Source: an uncultured Paracoccaceae bacterium
Lineage (GTDB): Bacteria > Pseudomonadota > Alphaproteobacteria > Rhodobacterales > Rhodobacteraceae
Direction: 5' to 3'
Length of the DNA stretch: 64,000 nucleotides
NCBI GenBank assembly: GCA_947489705.1
Contig: CANLEQ010000005.1
Span: 160,656 to 224,655 of the forward strand
Shown: positions 1 to 9,263 of the stretch, one piece after another
Numbering within the stretch: the stretch's first letter is position 1
How the letters are laid out: every line of letters starts with the position of its first letter
Made by a program: the position numbers and the translations under genes
Notes under the pieces: generated by a model
Told to the model about the DNA's origin: nothing
Seen by the model: only the letters and a program-made list of their open reading frames with translations
The model's database searches: none

Positions 1-269
1 AAACGGCGCGCGAGCCGATCACCTGCAATGCGGTCTGCCCGGGCTACGTGCTGACGCCGCTCGTGGAATCCCAGATCCCCGACACGATGAAGGAATACGG
101 CATGGGCCGCGACGAGGTCATCGAGAAGGTTTTGCTCGACCGGCAGCCGTCGAAGGAATTCGCCACCGTCGAGCAGTTGGGCGGTACCTGCCTCTTCCTG
201 TGCTCGGACGCCGCGACGCAGATCACCGGCACGACGATCAGCGTGGATGGCGGCTGGACGGCACTTTGA
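1..269 (+). CDS. bdhA: 3-hydroxybutyrate dehydrogenase, C-terminal part (cut by window edge)
   Basis: Open from base 3 to a TGA at 267-269, giving the last 88 residues of a short-chain dehydrogenase/reductase. The region after the catalytic Tyr-Lys part is visible: ITCNAVCPGYVLTPLV near its start (the PG-xx-TP segment), a Gln/Glu-rich helix, and the classical SDR ending GTTISVDGGWTAL. The CPGYVLTPLV wording and the KEFATVEQLGG segment are typical of D-beta-hydroxybutyrate dehydrogenase, which interconverts 3-hydroxybutyrate and acetoacetate with NAD in polyhydroxybutyrate/ketone body turnover. The Rossmann glycine motif and catalytic residues lie outside the window, so the SDR family is certain and the substrate is by family resemblance. 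The patatin-like gene begins 31 bp downstream on the same strand. Confidence 0.8.
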   Translation, partial: TAREPITCNAVCPGYVLTPLVESQIPDTMKEYGMGRDEVIEKVLLDRQPSKEFATVEQLGGTCLFLCSDAATQITGTTISVDGGWTAL

Positions 270-300
270 CCGCACGAGGGTGCGTCGCGAAGGCCCCGCG

Positions 301-1335
301 ATGACGCGGCCGAAGATCAACCTCGCCTTGCAGGGCGGCGGCGCGCACGGGGCGTTCACCTGGGGCGTCCTAGATCGCCTGCTCGAAGGCGGCGAGGTCG
401 AGATCGCGGCGATCTCCGGCACTTCCGCGGGAGCGCTCAACGGCGCGGCGGTCAAGTCCGGCATGGTACAGGCCGGGCCCGATGGCGCGCGCGAGACGCT
501 CGACTGGATCTGGAGCCGGGTCGGCAAGCTCAGCAATCTCGCGACGCCGGACTGGATGCAGGCTTTCCTCCCGACGAGCCCGCAGGTCAGCCACGCGATC
601 GAGAATTCTCCGCCCTATGCCGCGGGCGATTTCTTCGCGCGGATGACCAGCCCCTATTCCTACGGTCCGTTCTACCGCAATCCGCTCGAGCCGATCCTGC
701 GCGACATGCAATTCGGCGACATATGCGCCGCCGACGGACCGGCGCTCTTCATTTGTGCCACGAACGTGCGGTCCGGCAAGATTCGGATCTTCGACGGCGA
801 TGAGATCTCGCCTGAAGCGATCATGGCATCCGCCTGTCTTCCGACGCTTTTCAAGGCCGTCGAGATCGCCGAGCCCGACGGGTCGATCGAAGCTTACTGG
901 GATGGCGGATATTCGGGAAACCCCGCGCTTTTCCCGCTCTTCCGGCCCGATCTTCCATCGGATGTGGTCGTGGTCAACATTAACCCTCTTGAACGCAAGG
1001 CACTGCCCTATGCGCCGCAGGAAATCCTGAACCGGATCAACGAGATCAGCTTTAACTCTTCGCTCCTGCGCGAATTGCGGTCGATCCATTTCGTGCAGCG
1101 CCTTCTCGACGACGGCACAATACCCGAAGGTGCCATGAAGCGCGTGCACATTCACATGATCGCCGATGACGACCTGATGGCGGATCTGTCCGTGGCGACC
1201 AAGACCATCCCCTCGGCCCTGATCATCCGACGCCTGAAGGAGGCGGGTCGAAATGCCGCGGAGCAATTCCTCGCCGCGCATATCCATACCCTCGGACAGG
1301 CATCCTCCGTCGATCTGCGCGCGATGTTCGGCTGA
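301..1335 (+). CDS. Patatin-like phospholipase / serine hydrolase
   Basis: 344 residues from the ATG at 301. The frame is open further upstream to 247, but the ATG at 301 begins just before the conserved beta strand and avoids overlap with bdhA. The patatin signature is complete: oxyanion-hole loop GGGAHG (12-17), nucleophile elbow GTSAG (40-44, Ser42), and the catalytic aspartate in DGG (Asp201). This is a Ser-Asp dyad acyl hydrolase. There is no signal peptide or membrane segment, so it is probably cytoplasmic. Patatin-like proteins beside bdhA are common in polyhydroxybutyrate-producing Rhodobacteraceae, so a role in lipid or PHB turnover is plausible but inferred. Its stop codon abuts the stop of the convergent DUF502 gene. 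Confidence 0.85.
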   Translation: MTRPKINLALQGGGAHGAFTWGVLDRLLEGGEVEIAAISGTSAGALNGAAVKSGMVQAGPDGARETLDWIWSRVGKLSNLATPDWMQAFLPTSPQVSHAIENSPPYAAGDFFARMTSPYSYGPFYRNPLEPILRDMQFGDICAADGPALFICATNVRSGKIRIFDGDEISPEAIMASACLPTLFKAVEIAEPDGSIEAYWDGGYSGNPALFPLFRPDLPSDVVVVNINPLERKALPYAPQEILNRINEISFNSSLLRELRSIHFVQRLLDDGTIPEGAMKRVHIHMIADDDLMADLSVATKTIPSALIIRRLKEAGRNAAEQFLAAHIHTLGQASSVDLRAMFG

Positions 1336-2043
1336 TCATTCGGCCGCGGCGGCAGGATGGCTCGAGTCGGTCTGCGCCGGGATCTTGGGGTGCGGGTAGA
1401 CGAGACCGGCCGAGATGACAAGTTTCGCGGCGTCCTCCACGCTCATGTCGAGCTCGATCACGTCGCTCCTGAGTACGAAAAGGAGGAATCCCGAGGTCGG
1501 GTTGGGCGTCGTCGGCATGAAGACTGCGAGCTTCTCCTCGGAGGCGGGAATGCGGCTGTCGATCTCGCCCTTTGCGTCGGTCGAGATGAACGCGATCGCC
1601 CAAAGCCCCTTGCGCGGGTATTCCACCAGCACCGCCTTGTCGAACGAGCTGTCGGATTGCGCGAAGACGGTCTCGGCGATCTGCTTGAGCCCGTTATAGA
1701 CCGACCGGACGATCGGCATCCGATCGACCAGCCCCTCGCCCCAGCGCAGGAGCGACCGCCCGATCAGGCCCTTGGCGAGCCAACCCACGATCACTGTGAA
1801 GATCAGGAAGAAGATGACGCCGACGCCGCGCAGGTTGATCCCGATATATTGCTCGGGCTTGAACCGATTCGGCACGAAGGGAAGAACGAATCCGTCGACC
1901 CAGCCGATCACCGCCCAGATCAGCCAGATGGTCAGGCCGATCGGCGCGATCACCACGAGGCCCGTCAGGAAATTGGCGCGAAGCCCCCCGAAAAAGGAGC
2001 GACGCTTCTGGGGCTCGTCTTTGGGCAAGATCGTGTCCGGCAA
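1336..2043 (-). CDS. DUF502 family inner-membrane protein
   Basis: 235 residues. A short charged N-terminus (about 1-22) is followed by two hydrophobic membrane segments (about 25-48 and 70-92), then a soluble domain with the DUF502 hallmark near 110-130 (GEGLVDRMPIVRSVYNGLKQ), a phenylalanine-rich region, and PTTPNPTSGFLLFV near 180. The length is normal for the family. The biochemical function of DUF502 proteins is not established. The gene is convergent with the patatin gene with zero bases between the two stop codons, and 44 bp separate its start from psuG. Confidence 0.8.
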   Translation of the reverse strand: MPDTILPKDEPQKRRSFFGGLRANFLTGLVVIAPIGLTIWLIWAVIGWVDGFVLPFVPNRFKPEQYIGINLRGVGVIFFLIFTVIVGWLAKGLIGRSLLRWGEGLVDRMPIVRSVYNGLKQIAETVFAQSDSSFDKAVLVEYPRKGLWAIAFISTDAKGEIDSRIPASEEKLAVFMPTTPNPTSGFLLFVLRSDVIELDMSVEDAAKLVISAGLVYPHPKIPAQTDSSHPAAAAE

Positions 2044-2087
2044 TGGGATTGAGCAGTCGACGTCAATCTATCCGGTCGGTCACCGCG

Positions 2088-3035
2088 CTACAATGACAAG
2101 TCATCCGTCGCCTTCGATTCCCGTCGGATCACGCTAATTTCATGGGCGATTCCCGCCGCGAGGCGCGCATTGTTCAGCACGAGCGCGACATTCGCCTCGA
2201 GCGAGCGTCCCTCGGTCATCTCGAAGATCCGTGTCAGCAGGAACGGCGTCACGGATTTTGCGGAGATGCCCTGATCGCGGGCCTCGCCGACGGCGGCCTC
2301 GATCACCGGGGCGAGCTCTTCGGCCGCGATTTCGTCCTGCGACGGGATCGGATTGGCCACCAGCTGGCCGCCAGGCACGCCCAGTGTGCCGCGCATCACA
2401 TGGGAGGCCGCGATGTCGCGCGCGCGATCGAGCCGGAGCGGCGCTGGATAGGGCGATGTCGCCGACCAGAAGGCCGGGATCGTGTCCTGGCCGTAGGCGA
2501 TGACGGGAACGCCCAGCGTTTCCAGCACCTCCCACGTTTTGGGCAGGTCGAGGATCGCCTTGGCGCCTGCCGCGACCACGGTCACGGGGGTCTCGCTCAA
2601 TTCGCGCAGATCGGCCGATATGTCGAAAGTGCTTTCCGCGCCGCGATGCACACCGCCGATGCCGCCCGTGGCAAACACCTCGATCCCGGCAAGTCGCGCT
2701 GCGATCATCGTGGCCGCGACCGTGGTCGCGCCGGTCGCGCCTGTCGCGATCGCCACCGCGAGATCGGCGCGCGACAGCTTTGCCACGTTCTGCGAGTCGG
2801 CGAGTGCGTCGAGCTGCGCGTCCGTGAGGCCGACATGCAGCATGCCATCGAGCACGGCGATGGTGGCCGGAACGGCGTCGGCCGCGCGGATCTCGGCCTC
2901 GACCAGCCGGGCGGTCTCGACATTGCGGGGCCGGGGCATGCCGTGCGTGATGATCGTCGATTCGAGGGCGACGACGGGGCGTCCGGCCTCCATGGCGCTT
3001 GCGACTTCGGGGGACAGGGAAAGGGGGAGGGTCAT
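2088..3035 (-). CDS. psuG: Pseudouridine-5'-phosphate glycosidase
   Basis: 315 residues, usual length for PsuG. Cleaves pseudouridine 5'-phosphate to uracil and ribose 5-phosphate in pseudouridine salvage. Visible motifs: VVALESTIITHGMPRP (21-36), where Glu25 corresponds to the catalytic Glu31 of E. coli PsuG; FATGGIGGVHRGA (about 121-133); and VVAAGAKAILDLP (153-165), where Lys159 corresponds to the covalent-catalysis Lys166. The start ATG overlaps the psuK stop by 4 bp (ATGA), so the pair is translationally coupled and forms one operon with kinase first. Both catalytic residues are present, so the enzyme should be active. Confidence 0.95.
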   Translation of the reverse strand: MTLPLSLSPEVASAMEAGRPVVALESTIITHGMPRPRNVETARLVEAEIRAADAVPATIAVLDGMLHVGLTDAQLDALADSQNVAKLSRADLAVAIATGATGATTVAATMIAARLAGIEVFATGGIGGVHRGAESTFDISADLRELSETPVTVVAAGAKAILDLPKTWEVLETLGVPVIAYGQDTIPAFWSATSPYPAPLRLDRARDIAASHVMRGTLGVPGGQLVANPIPSQDEIAAEELAPVIEAAVGEARDQGISAKSVTPFLLTRIFEMTEGRSLEANVALVLNNARLAAGIAHEISVIRRESKATDDLSL

Positions 3036-3922
3036 GAAGGGCTTTCTCCGGATACATGTGCGGCGGCGGCGACGAGGGCGGAGCGCAGCGCGCGCTCTCC
3101 CCGTTCGCCACGAAGTTCTGCGGCGATATGAGCGGCCATGAAGCTGTCGCCCGCACCGGTGACGCGCGTGACGGCCACGCGTGGCGGTGCAGCCTCGATC
3201 ACGCCGTCCGCACCGGCCATGGCGCAGGTCATGCCGCCATTCGTGACGAGAGCCCGGAACGCGCCGCGATCCACGAGCGCGCGGGCCGCCGCGCCGGCAT
3301 CAAGCGGTTTCGCCCCGAGCAGCAGCCCGGCCTCTTCGAGATTGACGTAGAATACCGCGCGCGGGTGACGCAGGAGCGGCAACAGGCGCACCGCCTTGCC
3401 CGGCGAGGCAGGCGCCACGCGCAGATCGGCGGCAGAGAGCCAGGGGCCCGTCGCGATCGCGGCCAGCAGGTCCTCCGACAGGTTGCCGTCGAGGGCGGCG
3501 ACACCGTCGAACGGGGTCTCGCCCGACCCCAGACGGCCGTCGCGAAGCGGCTCGAGGATCTTGTCGCCGGCATTTTCGAGGGAATGCGCGTCGGCGATCG
3601 CGGCGATCAGGCCATTGCCGCCCTCGATCGCCATGTAGCGATCCGTCGGAAGATCGTCCGAGACATAGACCATATCGGTGCCGATCCCCCGGGATCGCGC
3701 GAGGGCGAGGATCGCGTCGCCGTCCGCGTCGCGGCCGACCGCACTCAGCAGGTCGGTCGCGACGCCGAACCGCGTGAGGCCGAGAGCGACGTTCAGCGCG
3801 ACACCGCCCGGATCGCGGCTGATGCGACCGGCGACGTCCTGGCCCGCCCCCATGGTTCTGGGGGTGCGTCCGATCACGTCCCAGAGGACCGATCCGATCG
3901 AGATCACGCGCATGCTCATCAC
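3032..3922 (-). CDS. psuK: Pseudouridine kinase (PfkB family)
   Basis: 296 residues of a PfkB/ribokinase-fold sugar kinase. N-terminal substrate region: [10 protein letters not shown] (about 9-18) and [15 protein letters not shown] (about 38-52). C-terminal PfkB signature with the catalytic Asp in [12 protein letters not shown] (about 257-268). PfkB specificity is hard to read from sequence, but the 4-bp overlap with psuG strongly indicates pseudouridine as substrate. The product, pseudouridine 5'-phosphate, is the substrate of the downstream glycosidase. ATG at 3922 is used; an internal ATG two codons later is an equal alternative. Divergent from rpsB. Confidence 0.9.
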   Translation of the reverse strand: MMSMRVISIGSVLWDVIGRTPRTMGAGQDVAGRISRDPGGVALNVALGLTRFGVATDLLSAVGRDADGDAILALARSRGIGTDMVYVSDDLPTDRYMAIEGGNGLIAAIADAHSLENAGDKILEPLRDGRLGSGETPFDGVAALDGNLSEDLLAAIATGPWLSAADLRVAPASPGKAVRLLPLLRHPRAVFYVNLEEAGLLLGAKPLDAGAAARALVDRGAFRALVTNGGMTCAMAGADGVIEAAPPRVAVTRVTGAGDSFMAAHIAAELRGERGERALRSALVAAAAHVSGESPS

Positions 3923-4165
3923 CGCGGCTCATTGAGGCAGATGGCGCACGCGCGCAAGTCCCGGGCGCGGCCTCGGGCGAAGATGTGGTCGTTTCGCGCG
4001 CCCGCCAGCCGCAACGCCTTGCACTCGCGCGCGATAGGATGTAACGGAGCCGCACTTCACAGGCGGAACTCGGGTCCGCGGGGGAGACATCCCCGCGAAT
4101 CCACCGGTTGGGGCATTGCCCTCAAACAGTTTCGCCGAGGATTGAAACCGGAAAAGGATAGGCAA
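3923..4165. promoter_or_regulatory. psuK / rpsB divergent intergenic region with possible rpsB promoter
   Basis: 243 bp without a convincing gene. On the plus strand a sigma70-like pair TTGCAC (4019-4024), 17-bp spacer, TAACGG (4042-4047) could drive rpsB; the -10 is weak, so this is tentative. The approximately 120-nt leader that would result is long enough for an S2 autoregulatory structure, but I see no motif that proves one. No clear psuK promoter is visible. Confidence 0.35.
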
Positions 4166-5035
4166 ATGGCTCTTCCCGAGTTCTCTTTGCGTCAGCTTCT
4201 CGAGGCTGGCGTGCATTTCGGCCACCAGACCCAGCGGTGGAATCCGCGCATGGGTCAGTACATCTACGGTGACCGCAACGGCATCCACATTCTCGATCTG
4301 ACGCAGACCGTGCCGATGCTCGATCAGGCACTGCAAGTGATCCGCGACACCGTGGCCAAGAACGGCCGCATCCTCTTCGTCGGCACCAAGCGCCAGGCGC
4401 AGAAGCCGATCGCGGACGCGGCCGAACGCTGCGCGCAGTATTACATGAACCACCGTTGGCTGGGCGGCACGCTCACTAACTGGAAGACCGTCTCGCAGTC
4501 GATCAACCGCCTCAAGGAAATCGACGAACGCATGACCGAAGGCGCCGAGGGCCTCACCAAGCGCGAGCGTCTGTCGCTCGAGCGTGACCAGGCCAAGCTC
4601 GAGGCCTCGCTCGGCGGGATCCGCGACATGGGCGGCGTGCCCGACCTGATCTTCGTCATCGACGTGAACAAGGAAGACCTGGCGATCGCCGAAGCGCGCA
4701 AGCTGGGCATCCCCGTCGTCGCTGTGGTCGACACCAACTGTGCGCCCGACGGCATCGACTACGTGATCCCCGGCAACGACGACGCGGCCCGCGCCATCGC
4801 ACTCTATTGCGATCTCGTCAGCCGCGCGGCCCTCGACGGCATGTCCGCACAGCTCGGCGCCGCAGGCGTTGACATGGGCGCCATGGAAGATGCCGGCGAA
4901 GAGGTCGAGGAGATCGTCGAGACCCCGGCCAATGCCGAGGAAACGCTGGCCGTGACCGAGGAAGCCACCTCGAACGACGCGGTCGCCAAGGATGCGCCCT
5001 ACGATCTCGACAACAAGGAAAAGGGAGAGGCGTGA
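4166..5035 (+). CDS. rpsB: 30S ribosomal protein S2
   Basis: 289 residues from the ATG at 4166 (preceded by a purine-rich GAAAAGGATAGG). The frame is open far upstream, but [21 protein letters not shown] is the canonical S2 N-terminus. Further signatures: [21 protein letters not shown], then LGGTLTNW (about 97-104), and [33 protein letters not shown]. Compared with the roughly 241-residue E. coli protein it carries an acidic C-terminal tail of about 50 residues rich in Glu/Asp, a feature of many alphaproteobacterial S2 proteins. Forms an operon with tsf 110 bp downstream. Confidence 0.98.
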   Translation: MALPEFSLRQLLEAGVHFGHQTQRWNPRMGQYIYGDRNGIHILDLTQTVPMLDQALQVIRDTVAKNGRILFVGTKRQAQKPIADAAERCAQYYMNHRWLGGTLTNWKTVSQSINRLKEIDERMTEGAEGLTKRERLSLERDQAKLEASLGGIRDMGGVPDLIFVIDVNKEDLAIAEARKLGIPVVAVVDTNCAPDGIDYVIPGNDDAARAIALYCDLVSRAALDGMSAQLGAAGVDMGAMEDAGEEVEEIVETPANAEETLAVTEEATSNDAVAKDAPYDLDNKEKGEA

Positions 5036-5145
5036 GCCTCTCCGTTCCGAAACATTGAACTGATATCGGGGCGGTCGCGATGCGCCGTCAGGCGACGCCC
5101 GCCGAGCCGCCCCGAACCTGTGAACGACCTACGAGGAGAGCCAAG

Positions 5146-6021
5146 ATGGCGATCACCGCTGCAGATGTGAAACAACTCCGCGAAGCCACCGGCGCGGGCA
5201 TGATGGATGCCAAGAAGGCGCTGACCGAAACCGACGGCGACATGGATGCGGCCGTCGACTGGCTCCGCACCAAGGGTCTGGCCAAGGCCGCCAAGAAGGC
5301 GGACCGCACCGCCGCAGACGGCCTCGTGGCCGTTCGGGTCTCGGGCGGCAAGGGCGTCGCCGTCGAGGTGAATTCGGAAACGGATTTCGTCGCCAAGAAC
5401 GAGGAATTCCAGTCGCTCGTCGGCCGGATCGCGGATGCGGGCCTTGAGGTGGACAACGTGGCCGCCTTGGCCGAGGCCGATATGGGCGGCAAGCCGGTGA
5501 AGGAGCAGATCACCAGCGCGATCGCCAAGATCGGCGAGAACCTGACGTTGCGCCGGATGGAGACCCTCGAAGGCGAGAACGTGACGGCCTACGTGCACAA
5601 CGCCGCGACCGAGGGCATGGGCAAGATTGGCGTCCTCGTCGCCTATACCGGCAGCGACGCGACCGTAGCTCGCCAGATCGCGATGCATATCGCCGCCGTG
5701 AAGCCAGCCGCACTCAACGAGAACGAACTCGACGCGTCGATCGTCGAGAAGGAAAAGCGGGTCCAGATGGACATCGCGCGCGAAAGCGGCAAGCCCGAGC
5801 AGGTCATCGAGAAGATGATCGAGGGACGGATGAAGAAGTTCCTGTCCGAGGTGACACTTGTCAACCAGGCCTTCGTCGTGGATCCCGACAAGACCGTCGG
5901 CGATGCCGCGAAGGATGCCGGGATCGAGATCACCGGCTTCGTGCGCGTCGAAGTGGGAGAGGGGATCACGGTGGAGAAGGAAGACTTCGCCGCCGAGGTC
6001 GCCAAGGCCGCTCAGGGCTGA
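5146..6021 (+). CDS. tsf: Translation elongation factor Ts
   Basis: 291 residues. The start ATG at 5146 has a good ribosome-binding site (AGGAGAG, 5134-5140) and gives the classical [26 protein letters not shown] beginning. Contains the UBA-like N-terminal domain and the conserved TDFVAKN loop (about 82-88) that contacts EF-Tu and drives GDP release. Length is typical. Co-transcribed with rpsB as in nearly all bacteria, and followed by a strong hairpin terminator 60 bp after the stop. Confidence 0.98.
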   Translation: MAITAADVKQLREATGAGMMDAKKALTETDGDMDAAVDWLRTKGLAKAAKKADRTAADGLVAVRVSGGKGVAVEVNSETDFVAKNEEFQSLVGRIADAGLEVDNVAALAEADMGGKPVKEQITSAIAKIGENLTLRRMETLEGENVTAYVHNAATEGMGKIGVLVAYTGSDATVARQIAMHIAAVKPAALNENELDASIVEKEKRVQMDIARESGKPEQVIEKMIEGRMKKFLSEVTLVNQAFVVDPDKTVGDAAKDAGIEITGFVRVEVGEGITVEKEDFAAEVAKAAQG

Positions 6022-6080
6022 TCCGCGCCCATGCCGCGTTCGACCGGTCCATCCCTCGGATCGTGACGCTTCGAGACGAG

Positions 6081-6106
6081 AAAGCCGGCGCGAAAGCGCC
6101 GGCTTT
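6081..6106 (+). terminator. Intrinsic terminator after tsf
   Basis: Perfect 11-bp stem (6081-6091 with 6096-6106) and GAAA tetraloop, followed by CTT. It ends the rpsB-tsf unit. It also lies 58 bp downstream of the convergent aroQ stop and may stop transcripts from both sides, although the U tract is weak on both strands. Confidence 0.85.
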
Positions 6107-6163
6107 CTTGACGACCCCGGGTCGCGGATGGGGCAACCTACAGTTCAACTGAAACAAGCGTTC

Positions 6164-6613
6164 TTAACGGGTTGTGCCGTTCAGAACGTGTGCCAGCTGC
6201 CGCAGGGCAAGCAAATAGCCATGGCTTCCGCAGCCGACGATGATCCCGCTCGCCCGCGACGAGATGAACGAATGGTGCCGGAACGCCTCGCGCTTGTGAA
6301 TGTTCGACAGGTGAACTTCGATGACGTCGCCGTCGAAACTGTTGAGTGCATCGAGAATCGCCACCGATGTATGGCTGTAGGCGCCCGCATTGATGATGAT
6401 GGCATCTGCCGAAGCGCGCGCTTCCTGGATCAGATCGACAAGCGTTCCTTCGTGGTTCGACTGTTCCGCGCGGAGCCCGAGATCGAGTTCGGACGCAAGC
6501 TTGCGGCAGGCGTCCACGATATCGTCGAGACTTTCGACGCCATAGATATCGGGCTGCCGCGATCCCAGCAGGTTCAAATTGGGGCCGTTCAACAGCAATA
6601 CGTTCTTTTGCAT
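6164..6613 (-). CDS. aroQ: 3-dehydroquinate dehydratase, type II
   Basis: 149 residues, the standard size of type II dehydroquinases. They convert 3-dehydroquinate to 3-dehydroshikimate in the shikimate pathway and form dodecamers. Visible motifs: [16 protein letters not shown] (10-25) with the flexible-lid Arg19 and catalytic Tyr24; SNHEGTLVD (about 52-60); NAGAYSHTS (about 75-83); and [17 protein letters not shown] (about 99-115) with the active-site His. All expected active-site residues are present. Monocistronic, convergent with tsf. Confidence 0.97.
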   Translation of the reverse strand: MQKNVLLLNGPNLNLLGSRQPDIYGVESLDDIVDACRKLASELDLGLRAEQSNHEGTLVDLIQEARASADAIIINAGAYSHTSVAILDALNSFDGDVIEVHLSNIHKREAFRHHSFISSRASGIIVGCGSHGYLLALRQLAHVLNGTTR

Positions 6614-6725
6614 GTGGATCTCGCTAAGGCATTGGGTCTGTGGTGAGATGGACGATCCGCCGCGGGCAGCGCGAACACCGGATATCCGCGAGTCGCATAA
6701 TCTGCATTATGTAATATTTACGGTT
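6614..6725 (-). promoter_or_regulatory. aroQ upstream region with AT-rich inverted repeat
   Basis: 112 bp between the end of the AI-2E gene and the aroQ start. The segment 6698-6725 is strikingly AT-rich for this genome and contains the inverted repeat CATAAT-CTG-CATTATG (about 6697-6713). It probably holds the aroQ promoter; the repeat could be an operator or the tail of the upstream transcript. No clean -35/-10 pair is assigned. Confidence 0.3.
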
Positions 6726-7817
6726 TTATTGTATGAAGTCCGTGGCAAGGTCGTCGCTCTGGGCATCCTCGATATCCGCCGTCTTGTTGTTTCCGCTCAT
6801 ATTGGCGAGCACCATGATCCAGAGAACGAGCGGAATGGCAATGAAGCCTCCCAGCGGGCCCCAGAGCCAGAGGAAGAAGACCAGCGCCACGAAGACCAGC
6901 AAAGGATTGAGCGACAAGGATGCGCCAATCGCCGTCGGAGTGACGAATTGAGCCTCGATGAGGTTGAGCGAAAGGAATGCCAGAGCCGGAAGCGCGGCAT
7001 AAGCGCCATCGAACACCACCAGCCCGGCGACACCGAGCGCAAGGAACAGGATCGCCGGCCCGAGATACAAAACGAAGTTCATGACGGTCGTCGCCACACC
7101 CCAGAGATAGAAGCTCGGCATCTCGATGAAATAAAGGACGAACGCGACGCAGCATCCAAAGACGACGTTGACCACGGTGATCGTCAGGAAATACGTCGCC
7201 ACTTGACGTTCGGCCAGGAGAAGACGCAGCGCCGTCGTCTCTTCCGCGCCTTTCGGAGCGAGCCGACGCGCGACCCAGCCGTAAATCTCGCGCCGGGTCA
7301 GAACGAAGAAGAAGAGCACGCCCACGAAGGTGATCGTCTGGCCCGCGACGGCCGGAGCGAGAAACAAGGCATCCGTGGTCGAGGGTATGGAAAAGCCGCC
7401 CGCATTGCCCTCTGATCCGGGCACGCCGGATCCCATGGCGCGCTGCATTTCTTCACCCGCGGTTTCGATCCCGCTCAGCGCGTTCTGGACCTGGACGAGC
7501 GTGCCGCGCAATTCGTTGCGAATGTCGGGCCACGCATCCATGATCTGTTCGGCCACCGGAAGCGCGAGCGACGCGATCAGGACGATGATCGCCAGCGCGA
7601 TCAGAAGCGATGCGAGCGCGCCGATCGTTCTCGGTGCGCCGATCCTTTCCCAGAAATCCGAGATCGGAGACAGAACGATCCCCACGACGATTGCCAGCAA
7701 TGTCGGCGCGAGGATGGTCTGCGCGAGACTCATTCCGATCGCAGCGGCGACGACTCCGGCGCCGATCAACGCGATATTGGCGGCGGCCTGGATCCGCTCG
7801 GCTTGAGTGTGATGCAT
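6726..7817 (-). CDS. AI-2E family transporter (PerM/YdiK-like membrane protein)
   Basis: 363 residues with about eight hydrophobic segments: two or three near the N-terminus (about 14-80, including PTLLAIVVGIVLSPI), a long polar stretch (about 95-150), then a cluster from about 153 to 345. The family signature PLGGFIAIPLVLWI (about 322-335) and a preceding LSLNPLLVFVALVFF are clear. Members have been linked to autoinducer-2 export, Na+/H+ antiport or polysaccharide functions; the substrate cannot be read here. It lies 36 bp downstream of phoB on the same strand and may be a distal gene of the pho operon, but no Pho box or terminator decides this. Confidence 0.8.
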   Translation of the reverse strand: MHHTQAERIQAAANIALIGAGVVAAAIGMSLAQTILAPTLLAIVVGIVLSPISDFWERIGAPRTIGALASLLIALAIIVLIASLALPVAEQIMDAWPDIRNELRGTLVQVQNALSGIETAGEEMQRAMGSGVPGSEGNAGGFSIPSTTDALFLAPAVAGQTITFVGVLFFFVLTRREIYGWVARRLAPKGAEETTALRLLLAERQVATYFLTITVVNVVFGCCVAFVLYFIEMPSFYLWGVATTVMNFVLYLGPAILFLALGVAGLVVFDGAYAALPALAFLSLNLIEAQFVTPTAIGASLSLNPLLVFVALVFFLWLWGPLGGFIAIPLVLWIMVLANMSGNNKTADIEDAQSDDLATDFIQ

Positions 7818-7853
7818 ATATTACGAACGGCAGCGGACGGTCATCGGTTCCGC

Positions 7854-8537
7854 CTATCCAAGAGAGTACCCTGCCCCGCGAACCGTCCGGATCGGATCCG
7901 CGCCGCCATGCACCCCGAGCGCCTTTCGCAACCGCCCCACATGGACGTCTACGGTACGGCTGTCGACATAGATGTCGCGCCCCCAGACCCGATCGAGAAG
8001 CTGTTCCCGGCTGAAGACCCGGCCGGGCTTCTCCATGAAGGTCGCGAGAAGCCGAAATTCCGTCGGCCCGAGCTTGATCTCCCGAGTGTCGCGATGGACG
8101 CGATAGCTCTCGGGATCGAGCGAGATGTCGTCATAGGTCAGCGTCTGTCCCACCGAGCCGGGTCGCGAGCGCCGAAGCTGCGCCCGCACGCGCGCCATCA
8201 ATTCGGCGACGGAATAGGGCTTCGTCACGTAATCGTCCGCCCCGGTTTCCAGTCCCCGCACGCGATCCTGCTCCTCGGTTCGGGCAGAAAGCATGATCAC
8301 GGGTACTGCGCGCCCCTCCCCGGCACGCTTGAGCTGGCGGCAGATCTCGATGCCCGATACACCCGGCAACATCCAGTCGAGCACGACGAGATCGGGCTGC
8401 GACTCGCGAAAGAGGGTCAGCGCCTCGTCGCCGGTCTCGGCGCGCGTGACGCCATATCCCTCGGCCGCGAGGTTGTAGGCAAGGATTTCGCGCTGCGAGG
8501 CCTCGTCTTCGACGATCAGAACGTGTGGCGCGGCCAT
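7854..8537 (-). CDS. phoB: Phosphate regulon response regulator PhoB
   Basis: 227 residues of an OmpR/PhoB-type regulator. Receiver domain (1-120): acidic pocket VEDE (9-12), phosphoacceptor Asp54 in VVLDWMLPG, and switch Lys in YVTKPYS (about 103-109). Winged-helix DNA-binding domain (about 130-227) with LGPTEFRLLATFMEKPGRVFSREQLLDRVWG and RTVDVHVGRLRKAL. It is phosphorylated by PhoR under phosphate limitation and binds 11-bp direct repeats such as those found upstream of pstS here. Starts 2 bp after phoU, the last gene of the phoR-pstSCAB-phoU-phoB series. Confidence 0.97.
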   Translation of the reverse strand: MAAPHVLIVEDEASQREILAYNLAAEGYGVTRAETGDEALTLFRESQPDLVVLDWMLPGVSGIEICRQLKRAGEGRAVPVIMLSARTEEQDRVRGLETGADDYVTKPYSVAELMARVRAQLRRSRPGSVGQTLTYDDISLDPESYRVHRDTREIKLGPTEFRLLATFMEKPGRVFSREQLLDRVWGRDIYVDSRTVDVHVGRLRKALGVHGGADPIRTVRGAGYSLG

Positions 8538-8539
8538 GC

Positions 8540-9253
8540 TCAGTCCTCGATCGGGGCGATGGAGGTGATGTCGCGCTTCTTGCGGGTTTCCCCGGGCGCC
8601 TGTCCCGTCACCGAATAGACGATCTGGTCGGCGATGGAGGTTACGTGATCGCCCATCCGCTCGATGTTCTTGGCGATGAAGTGCAGGTGCATGCAGGCCG
8701 TGATGTTGCGTGGATCCTCCATCATGAAGGTCAGGAACTCGCGGAAGAGCGCGTTGTACATCTGGTCGACATCCGCATCGCGGTCGCGCACTTCGAGCGC
8801 AAGTTCCGCGTCGCGCTGCATGTAGGCGTCGAGCACGTCATGCAGCATCCGTTGCACCTCGCGCGCCATGCGGCGGATGGATTGCGGAGCGCCTTCCTGG
8901 ACCGGCAACTTGTTGAGCACGGTCGTCCGCTTGGCGAGGTTCTTGGAGTAGTCTCCCACGCGTTCGAGATTGGTGCTGATCTTGATCACGCTCAGGATCA
9001 GGCGCATGTCCGACGCGATGGGTGCGCGCAACGCCACGAGTTTCGCGGCTTCCTCGTTGATCCGCTCTTCGAGCTGGTCGACAACCTTGTCGCGCTCCCG
9101 GACCTTCATCGCGAGGTCCTCGTCGCGCGTCTCAAGCGACTTGGCCGCGTCCATGATCGCCTCTTCGACGAGACCGCCCATCTTCATCAGGAGCGCCTGG
9201 AGCGCCTCGAGATCCCGATCGAAGGAGGAGGAAATATGGGATGACTGGTTCAT
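8540..9253 (-). CDS. phoU: Phosphate transport system regulator PhoU
   Basis: 237 residues, two tandem three-helix PhoU domains (about 15-105 and 120-215). Each carries a metal-binding acidic helix: KISTNLERVGDYSKN (about 93-107) and HFIAKNIERMGDHVT (about 195-209), both with the E/DxxxD pattern. PhoU links Pst transporter activity to PhoR, repressing the regulon when phosphate is plentiful. Ten bp downstream of pstB and 2 bp upstream of phoB, so co-transcribed with both. Confidence 0.97.
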   Translation of the reverse strand: MNQSSHISSSFDRDLEALQALLMKMGGLVEEAIMDAAKSLETRDEDLAMKVRERDKVVDQLEERINEEAAKLVALRAPIASDMRLILSVIKISTNLERVGDYSKNLAKRTTVLNKLPVQEGAPQSIRRMAREVQRMLHDVLDAYMQRDAELALEVRDRDADVDQMYNALFREFLTFMMEDPRNITACMHLHFIAKNIERMGDHVTSIADQIVYSVTGQAPGETRKKRDITSIAPIED

Positions 9254-9263
9254 AAGCGCATTC

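Noticed and set aside
370..1287. 305-residue minus-strand frame opposite the patatin gene
   Set aside because: Shadow of the patatin gene; Arg/Asp-rich, with no domain.
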